Source: Aspidapion aeneum
Taxonomy: Eukaryota; Arthropoda; Insecta; Coleoptera; Brentidae
Assembly (NCBI GenBank): GCA_963576565.1
Contig: OY755038.1
Location: forward strand, 182,248,452-182,312,451
Reading direction: 5' to 3'
Length of the DNA stretch: 64,000 nucleotides
Shown: piece after piece, positions 44,777 through 55,834 of the stretch
Position numbering within the stretch: position 1 is the stretch's first letter
Layout of the letters: the number at the start of each line of letters is the position of its first letter
Translations under genes and position numbers: made by a program
The notes under the pieces: generated by a model
Told to the model about the DNA's origin: nothing
Databases searched by the model: none
What the model saw: the letters and a program-made list of their open reading frames with translations, nothing else

Positions 44777-45038
44777 CATGGGCGCACCCAGGGGTGGCCC
44801 GGGCCCGGGCCCCCCCCCAAGCCTTAGATTTTTTAATATATTTTGTACATATTTGATGATAAAACATGAAAAATACCTTAAAATTTGACATCAGGAGGCT
44901 TCGCCCCCCCCCAACCCCAAGCAGTGGCGTAGTTGCGAAAAGACATGATGACTTTTTTTTTTTTTGGTCGCAAGTTTTCTGAGGGCGCCCTTCGTAGCTG
45001 TCGGGCCCCCCCAAGACACATTCCTGGGTGCGCCACTG
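44777..45038. mobile_element. hAT-like MITE with 7-bp target duplication
   Basis: The ends are CATGGGCGCACCCAGG and CCTGGGTGCGCCACTG (inverted). GTTGAAT flanks both sides (44770-44776 and 45039-45045). The interior is C-rich (GGGCCCCCC) and contains another insect-type terminus, CAGTGGCGTAGTTGCG, at about 44934. The overlapping 107-codon minus frame is not a gene. Confidence 0.82.
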
Positions 45039-45045
45039 GTTGAAT

Positions 45046-45599
45046 ATTTAACTACCAACCACTAGTAGTAAGTAGTTTTCTTAATTTGAACTAGTCTTTA
45101 ACACCTGACCTTGGGTAAGGCATTTCGTACAAGATAGTGCCTACTAGGTGCTAAACGAACATACTGAGGATCAACGTGGTCAGAACAAAGAATGCCCATT
45201 TTGACAGAATTTTCTCCTTATTAAGGCCAATAATCTCCCTCCAAAGCTCTCTCTTGTTTGGATCAGTGGGGAATCTAGTAAACTTATAAATTTGAATATT
45301 TTTAAAATGTTTAATAACTGTACAGTAGCATGACATAACATAACATTACAGAGTGAAAATGGTTGTTTACATAAGAAATATATTTTTTTATATATTGCCA
45401 GAATAAATTCAAAAACTTTTCCAAAAAAACCCAAACACTAGAGGTGGGAAAATAAGGGAATTTGCAACAATAAATAATGTTTCTTAAAACTTCTTTGTAA
45501 AATAAATCACTAATATTTTGTAAAAAAAGTTATAAACCACACCACTGTCTTACCAAATCGTAAACAATATGACGGTTTCTGGAAGAGATTCAAACTTAC
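45046..45599. other. Gene-free stretch
   Basis: No supported gene. It would be intronic if the exon at 45600-45655 is real, but no matching acceptor or second exon was found. Confidence 0.45.
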
Positions 45600-45655
45600 C
45601 GGTGAAATGATAAATCCAGCCACTTCTCTTCACTTTTGTCACACTTCTTAGGCAT
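45600..45655 (-). CDS. Possible first coding exon of a THAP-like protein
   Basis: A candidate only. On the minus strand, ATG at 45655 is followed by 18 further codons, MPKKCDKSEEKWLDLSFHR, and then a consensus 5' splice site G|GTAAGTTT at 45600/45599. THAP zinc-finger proteins typically begin MP..C and have an LSFHRFP motif at this place, often with an intron nearby. The usual second Cys of the C2 pair is not seen, so part of the domain may be lost. P-element-type transposases and many host regulators start with THAP. No downstream exon was recognised. Confidence 0.3.
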
Positions 45656-45824
45656 TTTTAAAGTTATTTAATAAAAAAATCTTAATTTTGTGATCAATAT
45701 TGCAAAAAAAACAACGAAAACGCACGTTTATTCCGATAACCTCTCAAAGGCAACAATAAATGATGCAAGGGTGACGTTTGGTCTACATGGTTGCCGCTAT
45801 TAATTTTTTTTCTGAAAAATAGCG

Positions 45825-46562
45825 AACAAAAATCATTTTTTTGCATTTTACGCGTCGTAGGGCAAAATTTAATGTATGAGAAATATTACCCATAGAATTC
45901 CCTACAATCGGTCTCCATAGTCTATAGGTCTACAACCACACGTTTAGAAGAAAATTTGAAAAAATTATGTTTTTTGCAATTTATGCAAAAACGGTAAGTC
46001 ATAAAAAAAAACTTTATTGACATAAAATGATTAAGACACAATTCTCTACAATGCGACAATGACAATTTACAGCTCTACAACCATATGTGTTGAAGACAGA
46101 GGGTGCCGAAAATGCCCATTATATACTTTTTTTCGTTTTACGCAAAAACCATAAGTCATAGAGCTGTGACTCACATAGGTGAATTGTAGAGAATGGCGTC
46201 CTGGAGATTTCTTGTCTATAATGTGTTTTTCTAGGACCTACCGTTTTTACATAAAATAAAATAATAATTTTTGCAAATTTGGCGCCTTATATGTTCTACA
46301 CGTAGTTGCAAACCTGTGGCCCAAAAGGAAAGAATGTAGAAAATTGTGTCCTTTAACATTTTATGTTTATAAAGTTTCTTTCTACGACTAAACAAAACAC
46401 AATTTTTGACAACGTAGCTGCCATCTACCTTCTATACATGTCGTTGTAGACCTATAGACTATGGAGATTGATTGTAAAGACTCGTATGGGTAATATTTCT
46501 CTTAAATAAAATTCTTCTCTACGACTTACCGTTTTTGTGTAAAATGCAAAAAACTGATTTTT
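45825..46562. repeat. Large inverted repeat (foldback) with ~130-bp arms
   Basis: The left arm (45825-45950) has AGAAATATTACCCATA and CTCCATAGTCTATAGGTCTA. The right arm (46431-46562) is its reverse complement with modest divergence. The spacer holds further partial copies of the same boxes (CTACAACC, GTTTTTGCATAAA types), so the element is internally repetitive. No coding sequence. Confidence 0.78.
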
Positions 46563-46641
46563 GTCAATTTTGGTGCTCTCTATCTTCTATAGATGTAAGT
46601 CTAGAGCTATAACCTTTAAGAAAAATTGTAAAGGAATTTTT

Positions 46642-46867
46642 GAAGTGTAAACTTCTTTAGGCGCGTTTAGTAGTTTTTGTGGGTACTGAATTGAACTGAG
46701 CCGTCAGACTCGGCTATGTAACGCTCATTCGGGTGAAGTCGGCTCGAGTCCACTAACTGTGAGAGGAACATTCAGCGAGCAATATGATGATGCAGATGAA
46801 GGCCAGTATTATTAATTTCGCCTTGTTAAAGTTTACACTTCTGCCATGTGGTCTTAAGCACACACAA
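46642..46867 (+). mobile_element. Helentron-type non-autonomous element (HINE-like), copy 1
   Basis: Starts GAAGTGTAAACTTC after a T-run. Near the other end is the inverted copy AAGTTTACACTTC (46829-46841), followed by a terminal hairpin TGTGGTCTTAAGCACACA and a T-run. The asymmetric inverted repeat plus 3' hairpin between T-runs is the layout of Helentron-associated elements. About 90% identical by eye to 50596-50822. Confidence 0.72.
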
Positions 46868-46975
46868 TTTTTTTTGTCAACAAAGGTTTTCTCTGCGACG
46901 TTCCATTTTCGCGTAAAATCAAATCAAAACACTTTTTGAGTTTTCCAGAGTTGCCCAGGAGAGGGTTGTAGACTA

Positions 46976-46978
<3 letters not shown>

Positions 46979-47066
<88 letters not shown>
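46979..47066. repeat. (TA)n microsatellite
   Basis: Almost uninterrupted TA dinucleotides, about 44 copies. Confidence 0.97.
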
Positions 47067-47071
<5 letters not shown>

Positions 47072-47376
47072 AAGAAAAGGTTTTTTTAACTTTCGTGATC
47101 AAAACATTTAACTTAAATTTATTTGGACTAAAAGCAAGAGTTATTTTTATACCGAAAACATTTGTAGTGAGAACAATAATTAATAGTTAAAAGTGCAGTT
47201 TAGTCATCTGGTTTTAATAACTTTTTAAATACCACCTAGGAAGACAAAACTAATAAACTATTTATGAACTCTAACCTCACACCAAAGAAATTTAATTAAA
47301 CTTACTTTCAGTTGAACGTTTTTCACACTTAAATGGAGTCCCGTTTTTTTCAGAAAACCGAAAACCAAATCAATAT

Positions 47377-47519
47377 TTTAAACTGCGCATTCGCTACCGT
47401 ACTTTTTCTTCTCACATAAAATATCTCCCTCTCAGCTGTGGTCGAGCATGTGTGAAGTTAGTAAGAGGAAGATAATTTTATGTGATCAGAAAAAGAGAGG
47501 TGCGCATGTGCAGTTTAAA
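47377..47519. repeat. Palindromic element with ~58-bp arms
   Basis: TTTAAACTGCGCAT at the left pairs with ATGTGCAGTTTAAA at the right; CACATAAAATATCT pairs imperfectly with AGATAATTTTATGTG. The loop is about 26 bp. Confidence 0.75.
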
Positions 47520-48477
47520 AAAATGTAGTTATTTTGTGTTCCTGCAAAAAACAAGCTCAAGTTGGTTGACTGCACAAAAATTGCAATTTTGTGCTAATCG
47601 TTGTACGTTCTATAAAAATCGACAATCAACAATCTTCGAAAAAAACCAACTTTAGCTGATTATTTCTAATTTATACTTTCCTTTTAATTCAAAATAGATA
47701 AGGATTTAAACCGCCACATAGATCTATAACAACAGGGACTTAAAAGCAAATGTTTTATGATTTTTGTTAAGTTTAGGTACCTATGTAAACAAAAATTTAC
47801 CGATTGATTATTGGATAACATATTCTAACTTAAAAAAAAAAACTTTTTTTCAAACATTTGTATACATATGTGCATATAGGTACACAGACAGACATGCATA
47901 CATACATATCTAGAGTTTATACTTACAACCTAGAATTAAATTGTATAGAAAAACGTTATTAATGATAAGATCTCAAAAAAAAAAATCAATGAAAACAATT
48001 CTTTTCTCACATAGGATGGTAAACATATTCTATTACAGATACATGTATAGCAATCCAAAACGTAAGCCGAATTCAAAAACAAAATATTTTTTTGATTTTT
48101 ATTAGTTACCATTTTACTTATGTACCTACATCAAAATTACAAGTTATAAAAGTACTGGCAACATTGTTGCGAATTTGAAAGAAATCCCCAGTATAATACT
48201 TTTTGTGTCTGATGAAGTTTAGGATTTCTATACGGGGTCTACCTTTAGTTGAATGTTTTTGGTTAAACCCCTCGTAGTTCAAACGCGGCCATATGTATTA
48301 AAAACCGGCTTTGATATTTGAAAACGTCTTAAAAATCAAGCTCAGTCCACTTGCTTTTATCTATCTCTGCTAGAAACACCTAAAATCCCCAAAAAACATC
48401 GAAATTGGCCCAACCTGTACAAGTCATGTTTAAATTTGTCACAAAATACATTAACTTATTGGAGTAGAGCAAGGCAG
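47520..48477. other. Gene-free AT-rich stretch
   Basis: No supported gene or repeat. Confidence 0.5.
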
Positions 48478-48594
48478 AAAGCGCGAATTTGAGGAGGGTA
48501 ACGGGGTAATTCCCCCCTCTAAAAAAATAAATGCACAAATATTTTTTCCGTCGAACATTACCCCCCTAAATTTAGGTAAAAATTCGCGCTTTCC
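48478..48594. mobile_element. Short poly-C/poly-G MITE related to 8268-8463
   Basis: AAAGCGCGAATTTGAGG at the left and, inverted, AAATTCGCGCTTTCC at the right. The interior GGGTAACGGGGTAATTCCCC matches the 8268 copy. AGGCAG lies on both sides (48472-48477, 48595-48600), a possible target duplication. Confidence 0.7.
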
Positions 48595-49582
48595 AGGCAG
48601 TAATAGTACCAAGCAATATTTTGACAATTTTACATTAAACGATTTAATTTAAAACACCAAAAAAACAAATTGGACAAATTCCAAAATGAAAAAATGGTTA
48701 ATATCATATCTCGAACCTTGTTTTTAGTCTAACAAAAAACACAGTTTAGCATTTTCGTATAAAATTTTGTTGGCTATAATTTTTGTTTCAAACTTTGTAC
48801 AAAGACCAAGTTATTTAAAAAAAAAAGAATTATTGCGCCATTTTTTTAAAAAAACGGTGAGAGCAGGCATCGCTCTATAATTATGCCAAGCTTCGGACCT
48901 TTTGCACCAAAACGTCATATTATATGGTTAAACTACTTAACTAATTTCAAGTCTTGCCCATAGGGAAGTGTCTGAATAGCTGTCGCAAAAATGTATTATA
49001 TTACAAAATCAATCAAGTCAAGTTAAATAAAACCGTTAATAACTAACAGCCAGAATAAGCAAAAAAATGTCAGAAGACTAGCAAAATTAGTCAAATTATT
49101 TCAATAAGATAAAAATACAATAATAATCCTTTACAAAGCCCCTCTTAAAATATCAGATTCAGGCACTCGTTTCTGAGAATTCTATTAGATATTTCAAGGG
49201 TAAAAAAAGCAGGTACAAATTACATATAACAAAAAAACCCGTAGCGTCTAAAATCTAATCTGCAATGTTGCCAAATTTCTGAGGCCGCTGCGACGCGGTT
49301 TTAATACGCAGAATACGTTTTATACCACCAAGGTGACTCAGTGGACCGTTTAGTTACAGTAAAAGCGACGCTAGCGCCACCGATAGATACGTGAACTACA
49401 CGGCCAAAAAGTAGCTATATATACCATTTTGTGACCTCAGAACAAAATTTTGCACACAGCCTGCTGAGTGTGTTAGAAATCGTCCCTGAAATTTGTCACC
49501 TCAAAAAAGTGAGGCACTAAGTTATATATGAAGTGACACTGTAGTTTATGTACTTTGTTTTGAGGTGGCTAAGTACCCTTTA

Positions 49583-49633
<51 letters not shown>

Positions 49634-49869
49634 TAGTTTAATATTTTTCTGTACCCGGTCCTGTGTACCCTTGGACAGCTGTTTTCTTGATGACAAGTGA
49701 CACAGCCAAAAGCTATCCCAAAAATAATGATATATACTGTGGTCACTTCCAGTAAAACCAACCTTGTTTTCATCTATGTTTCTGTTTTATTGTATCTCTC
49801 TCTTTCTGTTTTGTTCCATTTTCTAGTACGATCTAATTTAGATTTCTGATATCTGTTAGTTACAAACCT
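48595..49869. other. Gene-free stretch with a (TA)n microsatellite
   Basis: (TA)n at 49585-49629. No supported gene. Confidence 0.55.
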
Positions 49870-50290
49870 ACTGCTTGACAATTGCGCTTGCCTAACTCGG
49901 CTTGGTTAAGCAGTGGGAAAATTAGGTTTAAGTAACAAGTATTAGTAAATATTATTTTATTTACTGCTAAGAAGCACCCTGCAGTGACTAATAAGGCTTA
50001 TGTTACAGTAAACTTGAATCGGTTTTATTGAGATAAATCTTTTTCTATTATATTAGAAAATAGTTATCTTTTGTGACAAATATATAAATATAAAATTAAA
50101 TAAATCATGCTCTTTCAAAACTAGATAAATTATATAATTAAAATAGGTAAAGTTAAGAAGGATAATTTATGTTTTTAAAACCTAATTTCTCAAGATTACC
50201 TGTATGTTTAAATAATAATTATATCTAAAAAGTGTAAATTTATGTAAAGATAAAAAAGAAAATCTGTTTAATTTTATAATTAAACATTTT
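49870..50290. repeat. Dispersed repeat, copy 1 of 3
   Basis: Shares CTCGGCTTGGTTAAGCAG, AAGTATTAGTAAATATT and CACCTGTAT/ACCTGTATG...AAATAATAAT boxes with 53299-53800 and 53811-54290. The most diverged of the three. Confidence 0.75.
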
Positions 50291-50595
50291 CCGGCCTCTT
50301 CAGGGTGGGTAACCGTGTGGGTGATCGTAGGGACCTCAGCTTGCATAATTCTGGTCGTGTGTCAACTTGCTAAAATGATGCTGATGATATGGTAGGTAAA
50401 AGTAGTAGGTACTGCTGCTACGTTCTTTAAAGGGTGGGTCAGTTTTCTGTTTGGGTATCGGCTTTATGTAAAACTGCTGACAGTGAATCTAGACATCACA
50501 TCCGGGGTGTTTTCTTTCTTGCGGTTATCGTATGTCGTCGAACTTTTCGCTTTAGTATCAAGTTGTTTCTATTGCAACATATTAGAAACTATTTT

Positions 50596-50822
50596 GAAGT
50601 GTAAACTTTTTTAGGCGCGTTTAGCAGTTTTTGTGGGTACTGAATTGAACTGAGCCGTCAGGCTTGGCTATGTAACGCGCATTCGGGTGAAGGCAACTCG
50701 AGTCGACTAACTGTGAGAAGAACAGTAGCAGAGCGATATGATGATGTAGATGAAGGCCAGTATTATTAATTTCGCCTTGTTGAAGTTTACACTTCTGCCG
50801 TGTGGTCTTAAGCACACACAAT
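50596..50822 (+). mobile_element. Helentron-type non-autonomous element (HINE-like), copy 2
   Basis: Same layout as 46642-46867: GAAGTGTAAACTTTTTTAGG at the start, AAGTTTACACTTC at 50783-50795, hairpin GTGTGGTCTTAAGCACACAC at 50800-50819, T-runs outside. The 66-codon frame inside is not a gene. Confidence 0.72.
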
Positions 50823-51013
50823 TTTTATTTTTTTATTATTGTTGCTATACCTTTACTAATGTAGGTGCCCTGAAGAAATTGTAAATTGGGAGGCAAAAAT
50901 TATTTAAAAGTGTGTTGTTGCCTATTAATAATGGAAAATTTTGCCTGTTTTGCCAATGTCCTTCCGCCACTTCGGTAACTTTTGAGTTGGAATGATTTTT
51001 CTTTTGGGATATT

Positions 51014-51192
51014 TTTCTAATAAAGATTGCTGCTTCTTGTTTTAAAGATTTCTTCTTTTTAGTGTCATGTCTTCTTGACTTTTGGTTATTTCTGGTCGAG
51101 CTTTCTAATAAAGATTGCTGCTTCTTGTTTTAAACATTTCTTCTTTTTAGTATCATGCCTTCTTGACTTTTGGTTATTTCTGGTCGAGCTTT
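51014..51192. repeat. Tandem duplication, two units of 88 bp
   Basis: TTTCTAATAAAGATTGCTGC begins at 51014 and again at 51102; the two units differ at only a few bases. Confidence 0.95.
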
Positions 51193-51711
51193 TTATGCTG
51201 ATGTTGTTCCTAGTTAACCACAAGATAGGAAACAATTTTCTTTATGGCTTTAAATTGAGGAATGCTGTCTGTAAATAGTACTGTCGTTTGTCTTATTGGT
51301 AACTGTTGAGCTTTTCTTGGATCTTGACTAGATCTTTAGTTTTTAACTTTGCTATTTAATTTGATATGCTGGATTTTGTTCTCTCTTACTAAGGATGTTT
51401 CTTGTGGTGTATTTTTTATAGCAAAGAGTACTGGAGTTTGTTGAGTTTAAGCCTTTGTCTCTTTGCTTATCTTTCTTCTTGAGTAAATACATTTCTTTTC
51501 TTAAAAATTGAAAAAAAATTTCGATTGTGGAAATTTTGTTTTGAACTCCTTGGAATTAACTATGGTACGACTTTCTTACTTCAAAAGTCAATTTCTTTGA
51601 TAATAATTTCATCATAGGTAGTTCCTGTTTCTTGCCCAGATGTTTAAAAGCACTGATAGCTAATCCTATAAGGCAATCCTTTTGCTGTTTCTTGGTGCAT
51701 ATTTGGTGGAC
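51193..51711. other. Gene-free T-rich stretch
   Basis: No supported gene. Confidence 0.5.
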
Positions 51712-52023
51712 TGGAGAATGACTTGTCCTTGTTTGGTTAGTAGTGCTTTTTGGTATGCAGTCAGACGCTTAGTCGGACTGTGGTGGACTGGAAAACGGCT
51801 GTTTCTTTGTAGTTAGAAATGCCTTTTTGATGGGCCGGTCAGTCGCTTGGTGGGACTGCGGTGTGCTGGAGAACGGCTTGTCTCCTTGTGGTTGGTAGCG
51901 CTTTTTTGGTGGGCTTGTCAGTCTCTTCAACAGACTGTGGTGAATTGGAAAACATTTGTAGGTATACTGCTCGGACCGGTGCGCGGTGGTCGGATTTGGG
52001 TAAACTGGACAACGGTCTGTAGT

Positions 52024-53102
52024 CAGTGGCGGCGCGTGGTAAAAAGATTTGAGGCGCAGGCGAAATTTTTTTTTGAGTGTCACGCCCAACTTTTTGGGCC
52101 ATCGCGTGGGCCGTCATATCATTTAATTTAGAGCAGATAATTAAAAAATAAGTTAGTTAGTTAGATATTAGTTACCTGTTATTATTGTTTTTATAAATCA
52201 ATAATAAATGTATCATACCTAGTTTCTATCTTTCACAAACACGTCTTGTATTGAAAATGAAGGCGTCTGTCCTTTTTTGAAATAAATTCTTCAATAACCA
52301 ATTCATTGAACTTTGGAATTTCTTGAATCATTTTTTTCTCAATAGATAACATTGCTAGGGCAGTTAATCTATTCTCACACATTGTACTCCTAAGGGTAGA
52401 GAAACAACGTTCTGCTTCTGCGGTTGTCATAGGCATCGTAACCACTGCCTCTAGCACTGAAACTGTTTCTGAAAAATCTGTTTGCAAATTGCAAATTGTT
52501 TTCAATTAAAAATTTCAATAAGAGGACTGCTCCTGAAACTTCCGCCATTGTCGTAGACTAAATCGTCGAAATCAAAACAAATCGCCCACCCTGCGCCCGA
52601 CCGACAATTTCAAGTTGTCCAAGCGCACTAATTACAGGTGCGCGGGAGCTGCTGTACATCTGTAACGGTAACCACGACCGCGGGGGTCAACATCGGGGTG
52701 CGGACGGCATCGAGGCTAATTTATGTAGAAGAGCACGGCCGAAGGAAGGCTCAGATTCCATGTACTGTAAAATTCTATTGGGACATTCCGTCCTTTCTTT
52801 CTATGTTTCCTAATTAAAATGCGACATAACTTCCACGGTGCAGAGAATTTGGTTCCAATAACTAAAAGTAAAGAATGTAGGATCCTAAGAATGTAACCAC
52901 GAGAATAGCCATTTATCGCAGGCTGGTTGAACACGAAATCAAACACATATGTACCGAGTATTAATTTTGTTAATATTCCAGTCTTTAGTGAATTCCTTTT
53001 GGGGTAATTATTAATTAAATTAAAGAATGATCAAATAATATTTTTTTAAATAAAATTTGGGAGTGCACGTGCACATGTGCACTTATGGATAAACCGCCAC
53101 TG
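52024..53102 (-). mobile_element. hAT transposon deletion derivative with 8-bp target duplication
   Basis: Ends are CAGTGGCGGCGCGTGG and ATAAACCGCCACTG (inverted CAGTGGCGG). Flanks are TCTGTAGT (left) and TCTGTACT (right), an 8-bp duplication with one change. The 1079-bp body retains the two ends of the transposase gene only (minus strand). Confidence 0.88.
52233..52548 (-). pseudogene. hAT transposase remnant: start fused to C-terminal dimerisation domain
   Basis: A possible start ATG at 52548 in good context (GACAATGGCGG) gives about 20 codons (MAEVSGAVLLLKFLIENN). The frame then changes near 52505 and the C-terminal hAT dimerisation domain follows: MTTAEAERCFSTLRSTMCEN and RLTALAMLSIEK, ending at a stop at 52233. 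The AEAERCFS...RLT pattern is the family hallmark. The catalytic RNase H-like core, about 500 residues, is missing. It can only be a non-autonomous copy. Confidence 0.85.
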
Positions 53103-53298
53103 TCTGTACTGCCTTTTTGGTAGGCTTATTCGGACTGAGGTGGACCGGAAATCGATTTGTAGGTAGACTGTTCGGACCGATCCGGTGGCCGGACTGTGCT
53201 GAACTGGAGAACGGTGTGTCTTTTTATAGTTGATAGTGCCTTTTTGACAGGTGGTTGGTTCAACAGGTATCTCTTCGAATAGACAGCAGATCAGACAG

Positions 53299-53800
53299 CT
53301 GGAATGCAGTTCGGCAGTTGGAATTCATTTCGGCAGTTCTGCTCTAACCAGTTTCTTTGCTCGAAGGACAAATGTGCAAGCTGTACTTGGCAATTGCCCT
53401 TACGTAACTTGGCTTGGTTAAGCAGCGGGACAATAAGGCTTAGGTAATAAGTATTAGTAAATATTTTTTTAAATTATTTTGTTTAAATAGGAAGATTTAA
53501 GAAGGCTAATTTTTGTTTTTTAAACCAAATTCGTTAAGATCACCTGTATATTTAAATAATAATCACATCAAAAAAATGTAAATTTAAGTAAAATGTTAAA
53601 AAAGAATACTTGTTTACTTTTGTAATTAAACAATTACCTTTCACGCATATGTTTCCAGAAAAAGAAACAAATTGAACCAAAGCTTGTAATAACTCTATTA
53701 ATAACATATCTGCGAACCGTGATATAATAGATTGCTGCCAGATTCGAGATTTCATCTTCGATGTGAAACGAGACATTTCTAATTATCGTCGGTTCATATA
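53299..53800. repeat. Dispersed repeat, copy 2 of 3
   Basis: CTGGAATGCAGTTCGGCAGT at 53299 starts a stretch repeated from 53811 with about 95% identity by eye. The minus-strand frame inside (53552-53776) is not a gene. Confidence 0.9.
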
Positions 53801-53810
53801 TAGTATTCCA

Positions 53811-54290
53811 GCTGGAATGCAGTTCGGCAGTTGGAATTCATTTCGGCAGTTCTGATCTAACTGGTTTCTTTGCTCGAAGGACAAATGTGCATGCTGTGCT
53901 TGGCAATTGCCCTTACTTAACTCGGCTTGGTTAAGCAGCGGGACAATAAGGCTTTGGGTAATAAGTATTAGTAAATATATTTTTTATTATTTTGTTTATA
54001 TAGGAAGATTTAAGAAGGCTAATTTTTGTTTTTAAAACCAAATTTCTCAAGATCACCTGTATATATAAATAATAATCATATCAAAAAAATGTAAGTTTAT
54101 GTAAAATGTTAAAAAAGAATACTTGTTTACTTTTGTAATTAAACGCATATGGTTCCAGAAAAAGGAACAGATTGAACCAAAGCTTGTAATAACTCTATTA
54201 ATAACATATTTGCGAACCGTGATATAATAGATTGCTGCCAGAACCGAGATTTCATCTTCGATGTAAAACGAGACATTTCTAATTATCGTC
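53811..54290. repeat. Dispersed repeat, copy 3 of 3 (direct tandem neighbour of copy 2)
   Basis: Repeats copy 2 at a spacing of 512 bp. A 17-bp stretch (CAATTACCTTTCA type) present in copy 2 is missing here, near 54144. Confidence 0.9.
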
Positions 54291-55505
54291 GACGAAAGAA
54301 CGATAATAAAAATGTTTTCGTGCACAGTCACCCAGTATAATGAGGAAAGGCCCGGTTTGGAGTCATTAATGCACATTTGCATCTTCTCTTTTTTTATCCG
54401 GTAACTGCAGACGCGGCTGAGCGTCTCTTATGCTTATTCAAATACAAGTATCATATCTTTATAAATGTAAACTATCTAGTAGGTACCCTACGACTCACAT
54501 TTTGAGTCTGTTCCAGCTCATCAGTGGACTGTCATAAAAACGTACGAAAAATCCAAATCCAGCGCAGAACAAACCGAGAACTCTTTTAATATAGGTTTGG
54601 TCAGATGGAACCACCAAAAAACTAGTCCAAAGATATGAATGCTTTTCGATTTGGAGAGCGTACTGATCGATTAAGTTCAGTCATGTGATCATATGCAAGC
54701 GAGTTATATTAAAAGTCACATGACTAAATGAGAGTAAATATTTCGTGGTATCGCGTAAAGGTAGATCGAAGGCAAGGGACCAACTCAAGAGCTCTAAAGT
54801 TCTTAAGCTTATTGTAGGTAAATTTTATTTAAAACAGCGCTAGAATTAAACAGAACCAAAAATTACAGCCATTTTTGGAAAAGTCCGTATTTATCCTATT
54901 TGCCCTTATACGGAAAAATGTAAATTAGGTTTTCACAAAAAGTTTTAGTTTCATTTAGTCCCTGTTCCGACACTCTGTATAACGTTTTAATTTCCCTTAA
55001 TATTTTGTAATGGATTTGTATACCTGTAAGAGATCTGTCATGATCAGGGCTGAAGGCGTCTTCACTTGATAATCACTTTATGTTTACCTTAATTCATATT
55101 CATGAATCGTAAATTCAAATTTAACGGTGTTTAAATGCGGTTGTAGCACGTTAAATTAAGAAAAAAACTCGCAGATTTATTATTATTTTGTTTACTCAAA
55201 CATTATTAATTAACTTTTACTTATATTATATAAATATATTATAAATTTTGGAGAATATGGGCTAAGATTTAAAAGAAAACAGTTTTTGTAAAATGTAAAA
55301 AGGTATTTTATTCACAGAGCCAGTTTTTTTTGGGCTACCTACTAGTTTTTTTGCTGTTGCTTATATTATAAAATGACGAAAATTAATAAACTTTTAGGAA
55401 ACACTTTTTTGAAAAAAAAAGGAATGAGATATATAACAAAACAAAATTTAATTTAAAAAAGTACAAAATTAAGTTTTGAAATGGATACCCTCCGTTAAAG
55501 AAAAG
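54291..55505. other. Gene-free stretch before the Copia element
   Basis: No supported gene or repeat structure. Confidence 0.5.
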
Positions 55506-55648
55506 TGTTAAATAAAGAATTACCGAACACCAGAGAAGAAGCTTCCCTATATATTGAAGTTATGTAGTTATTTCTTGTAATAACAAAATAAATATTCTCA
55601 TTTAAAAAGTTTTAAATACAAATTTACACTTTGCTTTACTTACACACA
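55506..55648 (+). repeat. Copia 5' LTR (diverged)
   Basis: Starts TGTTAAATAAAGAATTACCG. It aligns with the 3' LTR start at 59842 (TGTTCAAGTAAAG...GAATTACC) and shares TATGTAGTTA and AAAATAAATATT further on. The end is placed just before the primer-binding site. Confidence 0.7.
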
Positions 55649-55651
55649 ATC

Positions 55652-55664
55652 GTTATGGGTCCAG
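55652..55664 (+). promoter_or_regulatory. Copia primer-binding site of the half-tRNA (initiator Met) type
   Basis: GTTATGGGTCCAG is complementary, with one mismatch, to the anticodon arm of initiator tRNA-Met (..CUGGGCCCAUAAC..). Copia of Drosophila is known to prime from this internal tRNA site rather than the 3' end. Confidence 0.7.
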
Positions 55665-55834
55665 ATCACCCAGATCAGGTAGGATAACAAATGTAATCAC
55701 AAGAATATTTGTCAACTAGGAAACTGCAACAAGAGAATTTTCTATAGATTAAAAATTTATGAAATTACACACTTTTTGAACAAATTTTAATCATCTACTG
55801 CTGTAAGTTATTTCGAAAGTTCCAGATCAGCTAC

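Larger units (their letters stand above)
51712..53250. repeat. GC-richer minisatellite of ~79-bp and ~59-bp units, split by a hAT element
   Basis: Units contain GGACTGTGGTGGACTGGAAA, ACGGCTTGTCTCCTTGTGG and GCGCTTTTTTGGTGGGC; a shorter variant has TTTGTAGGTAGACTG and CGGACCG. Four to five units lie before 52024 and about three after 53102. The unit sequence continues across the hAT insertion. The overlapping frames on both strands are artefacts. Confidence 0.82.

Noticed and set aside
44691..45014. 107-codon minus frame
   Set aside because: It lies across a poly-C MITE with clear ends and target duplication.
51769..52131. Frames on both strands, 90-106 codons
   Set aside because: They follow the minisatellite units and cross the hAT boundary at 52024.
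53552..54382. Two similar minus frames (74 and 109 codons)
   Set aside because: Similar only because they lie in two copies of the same non-coding repeat; there are no domain or splice signals.
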